Shown: positions 4,819 to 6,742 of the stretch, in pieces
Layout: every line of letters starts with the position of its first letter
Position numbering within the stretch: position 1 is the first letter of the stretch
Assembly: GCA_031273515.1 (NCBI GenBank)
Contig: JAISRU010000249.1
Location: 1-6,742 of the forward strand
Reading direction: 5' to 3'
Length of the DNA stretch: 6,742 nucleotides
From: Bacteroidales bacterium
GTDB lineage: Bacteria; Bacteroidota; Bacteroidia; Bacteroidales; WCHB1-69
Notes under the pieces: generated by a model
Databases searched by the model: none
The model's input: the letters and a program-made list of their open reading frames with translations, nothing else
Told to the model about the DNA's origin: nothing
Translations under genes and position numbers: made by a program

Positions 4819-6357
4819 ATGATTGTTAAGACTTTTGGGAGTTGTATCTACGGAGTAAATGCAACGACGATTACGGTTGAAGTGAATGTGGATTCGGGTG
4901 TGAATTTTTTTCTGGTCGGGTTGCCTGACAGTGCAGTGAAAGAAAGTCAGCAACGAATAGATTCAGCGCTGAAACACAATGGATATAGAATCCCCGGTAA
5001 AAAAATAATTATCAACATGGCGCCTGCCGATCTGCGTAAAGAAGGTTCTGCTTACGACTTAACCATTGCAATCGGAATATTAGCCGCTTCCGAACAAATT
5101 CAGTCGGAGGACATCGGTAAATACATTATTATGGGAGAGTTATCGCTCGACGGTGATTTAAAACCCATCAGAGGCGCTTTGCCTATTGCCATTGAATCGT
5201 GCAGACAGGGCTTCAAGGGAATTATTCTGCCTCAAGAAAATGCAAAAGAAGCCGCTATTGTCGATAAACTGATTGTCTACGGAGTAAAAAACATCAAAGA
5301 AGTTATTCGTTTTTTCAACAAAGAACAGGAACTGGAGCAAACGGTTGTCAATACAAGGGAAGAATTTTATAATTCATTGACTGAATACGAATTTGATTTT
5401 GAAGACGTAAAAGGTCAGGAAAATACAAAAAGATCATTAGAAATCGCCGCTGCCGGAGGACATAATGCTATTCTGATTGGTCCTCCCGGAAGTGGAAAAA
5501 CGATGTTAGCCAAACGTATTTCTTCCATTTTGCCTCCGCTCACCTTGATGGAGGCTTTGGAAACAACCAAAATTCATTCCGTCGCAGGAAAGATGCACAG
5601 AGATATGTCGTTGATTTCAGTTCGACCGTTCAGGTCTCCGCACCACACCATTTCCGATGTGGCATTGGTTGGAGGCGGTTCGCATCCTCATCCCGGAGAA
5701 ATATCATTGGCGCACAACGGTGTTTTGTTTCTCGACGAATTGCCCGAATTTAAACGTTCTGTCTTGGAAGTGATGCGTCAGCCTCTTGAGGAGCGTCATG
5801 TTACTGTTGCCCGTTCCAAGATGAGCGTGGATTATCCGGCTTCTTTTATGTTCATTGCCGCCATGAACCCTTGTCCCTGCGGTTATTACAATCATCCTGA
5901 TACAGAATGTACCTGTCAGGAGGGAAGTGTTCAGCGTTATCTGAATAAAATATCAGGACCACTCATGGACAGAATTGACCTGCATGTAGAAGTCATTCCC
6001 GTTCCGTTTAAACAACTGACCGATAAACAAAAAGGAGAAAGAAGTCATTTAATTCGCGAACGGGTCATTAAGGCGCGGGAAATTCAAAAAGAACGGTTTA
6101 AACTCAACAAGGGAATTTACTGCAACGCCCAAATGACGACAAAATTAGTAGCGCAACATTGTAAATTAGATCAATCGTGTCTGGATATCCTCAAGACTGC
6201 CATGGAAAAATTAGGACTTTCCGCACGAGCCTACGACCGGATTCAGAAAGTCAGCAGAACCATTGCCGATCTCAATGACAGCGTCGATATAACTGTCGAA
6301 CATCTGTCCGAAGCTATTAATTTCAGAAGCTTGGACAGAGATAGTTGGGGAAGATAA
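4819..6357 (+). CDS. comM: ComM/YifB-family AAA+ ATPase (Mg-chelatase-like, branch-migration helicase)
   Basis: Members of this family (ComM in Vibrio and Haemophilus, YifB elsewhere) are hexameric AAA+ helicases that extend branch migration during natural transformation; the old name 'magnesium chelatase' reflects fold only. The 512 residues are the usual full length. An N-terminal Lon/S5-like ChlI domain (about 1-170) starts with VKTFGSCIYG and contains FFLVGLPDSAVKESQQRI. The AAA+ core has Walker A GPPGSGKT at 221-228 and Walker B VLFLDE at 302-307 followed by LPEF. The family-specific MNPCPCGYY segment supplies C352, C354, C364 and C366, a likely metal-binding knuckle. The C-terminal Mg_chelatase_C part ends LSEAINFRSLDR. 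ATG 4819 is chosen over the in-frame TTG at 4789, which lies in the -7 box. Presence does not prove competence, since the gene is widespread. No other competence gene is in view. Confidence 0.95.
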   Translation: MIVKTFGSCIYGVNATTITVEVNVDSGVNFFLVGLPDSAVKESQQRIDSALKHNGYRIPGKKIIINMAPADLRKEGSAYDLTIAIGILAASEQIQSEDIGKYIIMGELSLDGDLKPIRGALPIAIESCRQGFKGIILPQENAKEAAIVDKLIVYGVKNIKEVIRFFNKEQELEQTVVNTREEFYNSLTEYEFDFEDVKGQENTKRSLEIAAAGGHNAILIGPPGSGKTMLAKRISSILPPLTLMEALETTKIHSVAGKMHRDMSLISVRPFRSPHHTISDVALVGGGSHPHPGEISLAHNGVLFLDELPEFKRSVLEVMRQPLEERHVTVARSKMSVDYPASFMFIAAMNPCPCGYYNHPDTECTCQEGSVQRYLNKISGPLMDRIDLHVEVIPVPFKQLTDKQKGERSHLIRERVIKAREIQKERFKLNKGIYCNAQMTTKLVAQHCKLDQSCLDILKTAMEKLGLSARAYDRIQKVSRTIADLNDSVDITVEHLSEAINFRSLDRDSWGR

Positions 6358-6364
6358 TCTTTAT

Positions 6365-6515
6365 TAATTGAGAATTGAAAATTGATAATTGATAATTGCG
6401 CAAAGCGACGAAGAAATTAACACACAGATTTTCCCTGAAAATCCTGATTCAGACAATGAGAAGCAATAACGGGAAAGGCAATCCTCGTCCGCAGGCAATT
6501 CTCAATTCTCAATTA
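6365..6515. repeat. Repeat element 2: 151-bp interval bounded by heptamer inverted repeats
   Basis: The left arm TAATTGAGAATTG (6365-6377) is a perfect 13-bp inverted match to CAATTCTCAATTA (6503-6515). The left side continues in 7-bp steps (AATTGAA, AATTGAT, AATTGAT) to GCGCAAAGCGACG (6398-6410). Its reverse complement, 6410-6370, matches 4724-4764 of element 1 at 37 of 41 bases. The right side carries CGTCCGCAGGC (6486-6496), the exact reverse complement of the box at 4324-4334. Box order is therefore reversed relative to element 1. It begins 7 bases after the comM stop and lacks the tandem array. No coding frame is inside. Confidence 0.75.
6427..6443. repeat. Short hairpin inside repeat element 2
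   Basis: GATTTTC (6427-6433), loop CCT, GAAAATC (6437-6443) is a perfect 7-bp stem. No T-run follows in either direction, so it is not a canonical terminator for comM. The surrounding CACAGATTTT and AATCCTGATTCAGAC strings look like repetitive intergenic DNA. Confidence 0.4.
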
Positions 6516-6518
6516 TTT
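6496..6518 (+). repeat. 23-bp repeat boundary, third copy
   Basis: Identical over 23 bases to 277-299 and one mismatch from 4757-4779. It is followed by TTC, making a run of five T (6516-6520) just after the right arm of element 2, which might allow weak termination after comM. That function is inference. Confidence 0.8.
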
Positions 6519-6592
6519 TTCTGCAATCAGAGGTGAAAAGACGTCAATCTGTCTATTTGGACATTGTTGTGTGAATTTCCTCTCAGGTTGAC
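6519..6592. other. Spacer after repeat element 2, nothing recognised
   Basis: No RNA gene, strong hairpin with T-run or credible frame is visible between the repeat boundary and the possible leftward gene end. Confidence 0.5.
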
Positions 6593-6742
6593 CTAAATGA
6601 CAAATAAAGTTGCATTTATGTTTCCAGACCCATAAAACAGACAAACTTCCGAAGACCTTTTGTCGAGCGTTTGTATGTTATTTGGATCGTCGTTTATTTC
6701 ATTGAATGCAAATAGTTTGGAGATGTCGGTTGAGAGAAAAAT
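6593..6742 (-). CDS. Possible C-terminal fragment of an unrecognised protein entering from the right edge
   Basis: On the minus strand one frame is open from the window edge to TAG at 6595-6593, giving 49 residues that begin IFLSTDISKLFAFNEIN and end with NINATLFVI. The composition (mixed hydrophobic, acidic and asparagine-rich) is plausible for a real Bacteroidetes protein end, but I recognise no motif and a 50-codon open stretch can occur by chance. If real, it is convergent with comM, with repeat element 2 between them. The function is unknown. Confidence 0.25.
   Translation of the reverse strand: MFLSTDISKLFAFNEINDDPNNIQTLDKRSSEVCLFYGSGNINATLFVI

Noticed and set aside
4819..6357. True magnesium chelatase subunit ChlI/BchI of chlorophyll synthesis
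   Set aside because: The N-terminal S5-like domain, 512-residue length and MNPCPCG segment are specific to ComM/YifB; no pigment synthesis genes are nearby.
6427..6443. Intrinsic terminator of comM
   Set aside because: The 7-bp stem is perfect but no T-run follows it; listed only as a short inverted repeat.
6601..6693. Plus-strand open stretch of about 30 codons near the right edge
   Set aside because: Short, no ATG near its beginning, no motif; overlaps a longer open frame on the other strand.

Overview
The window looks like a chromosomal segment of a Bacteroidetes bacterium, probably Bacteroidales. Protein styles fit that group. Three boxes matching the Bacteroidetes -7 promoter consensus TAnnTTTG lie just upstream of gene starts, and clear Shine-Dalgarno sequences are missing. 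I cannot name a genus from sequence alone.

Layout. Positions 3-188 hold the C-terminal tail of a protein that resembles an IS4/IS1634-type transposase. Positions 189-338 are intergenic repeats. Positions 339-373 hold a textbook intrinsic terminator for the leftward genes. The minus strand then carries pnp (408-2546) and rpsO (2601-2870), an rpsO-pnp operon with a hairpin in the gap. A divergent intergenic region (2871-3287) carries an outward -7 box near each end. On the plus strand lie tsaD (3288-4292) and comM/yifB (4819-6357). The 526 bp between them is not ordinary spacer: it holds a perfect ten-unit, 21-bp tandem array inside a 471-bp interval bounded by 26-bp perfect inverted repeats made of AATTGAA heptamers. 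A second, shorter interval bounded by the same kind of heptamer repeats follows comM (6365-6515). A possible partial minus-strand gene runs off the right edge.

Function. The four complete genes are housekeeping genes: RNA turnover (PNPase), ribosome assembly and translation (S15), the universal tRNA t6A37 modification (TsaD), and a branch-migration AAA+ helicase of the ComM/YifB type. Apart from the rpsO-pnp pair there is no sign that they form one pathway.

The most unusual content is intergenic. A family of dispersed repeats (heptamer TCAATTN-type arrays, two GC-richer subterminal boxes, and a shared 23-bp boundary) occurs at three places, always between genes. In two of them the arms are inverted and the subterminal boxes appear in opposite order, as expected of two copies of one element inserted in opposite orientation. 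One copy ends five bases before the comM -7 box. This could be a small non-autonomous element or a structured 3'-UTR repeat; the window alone cannot decide.
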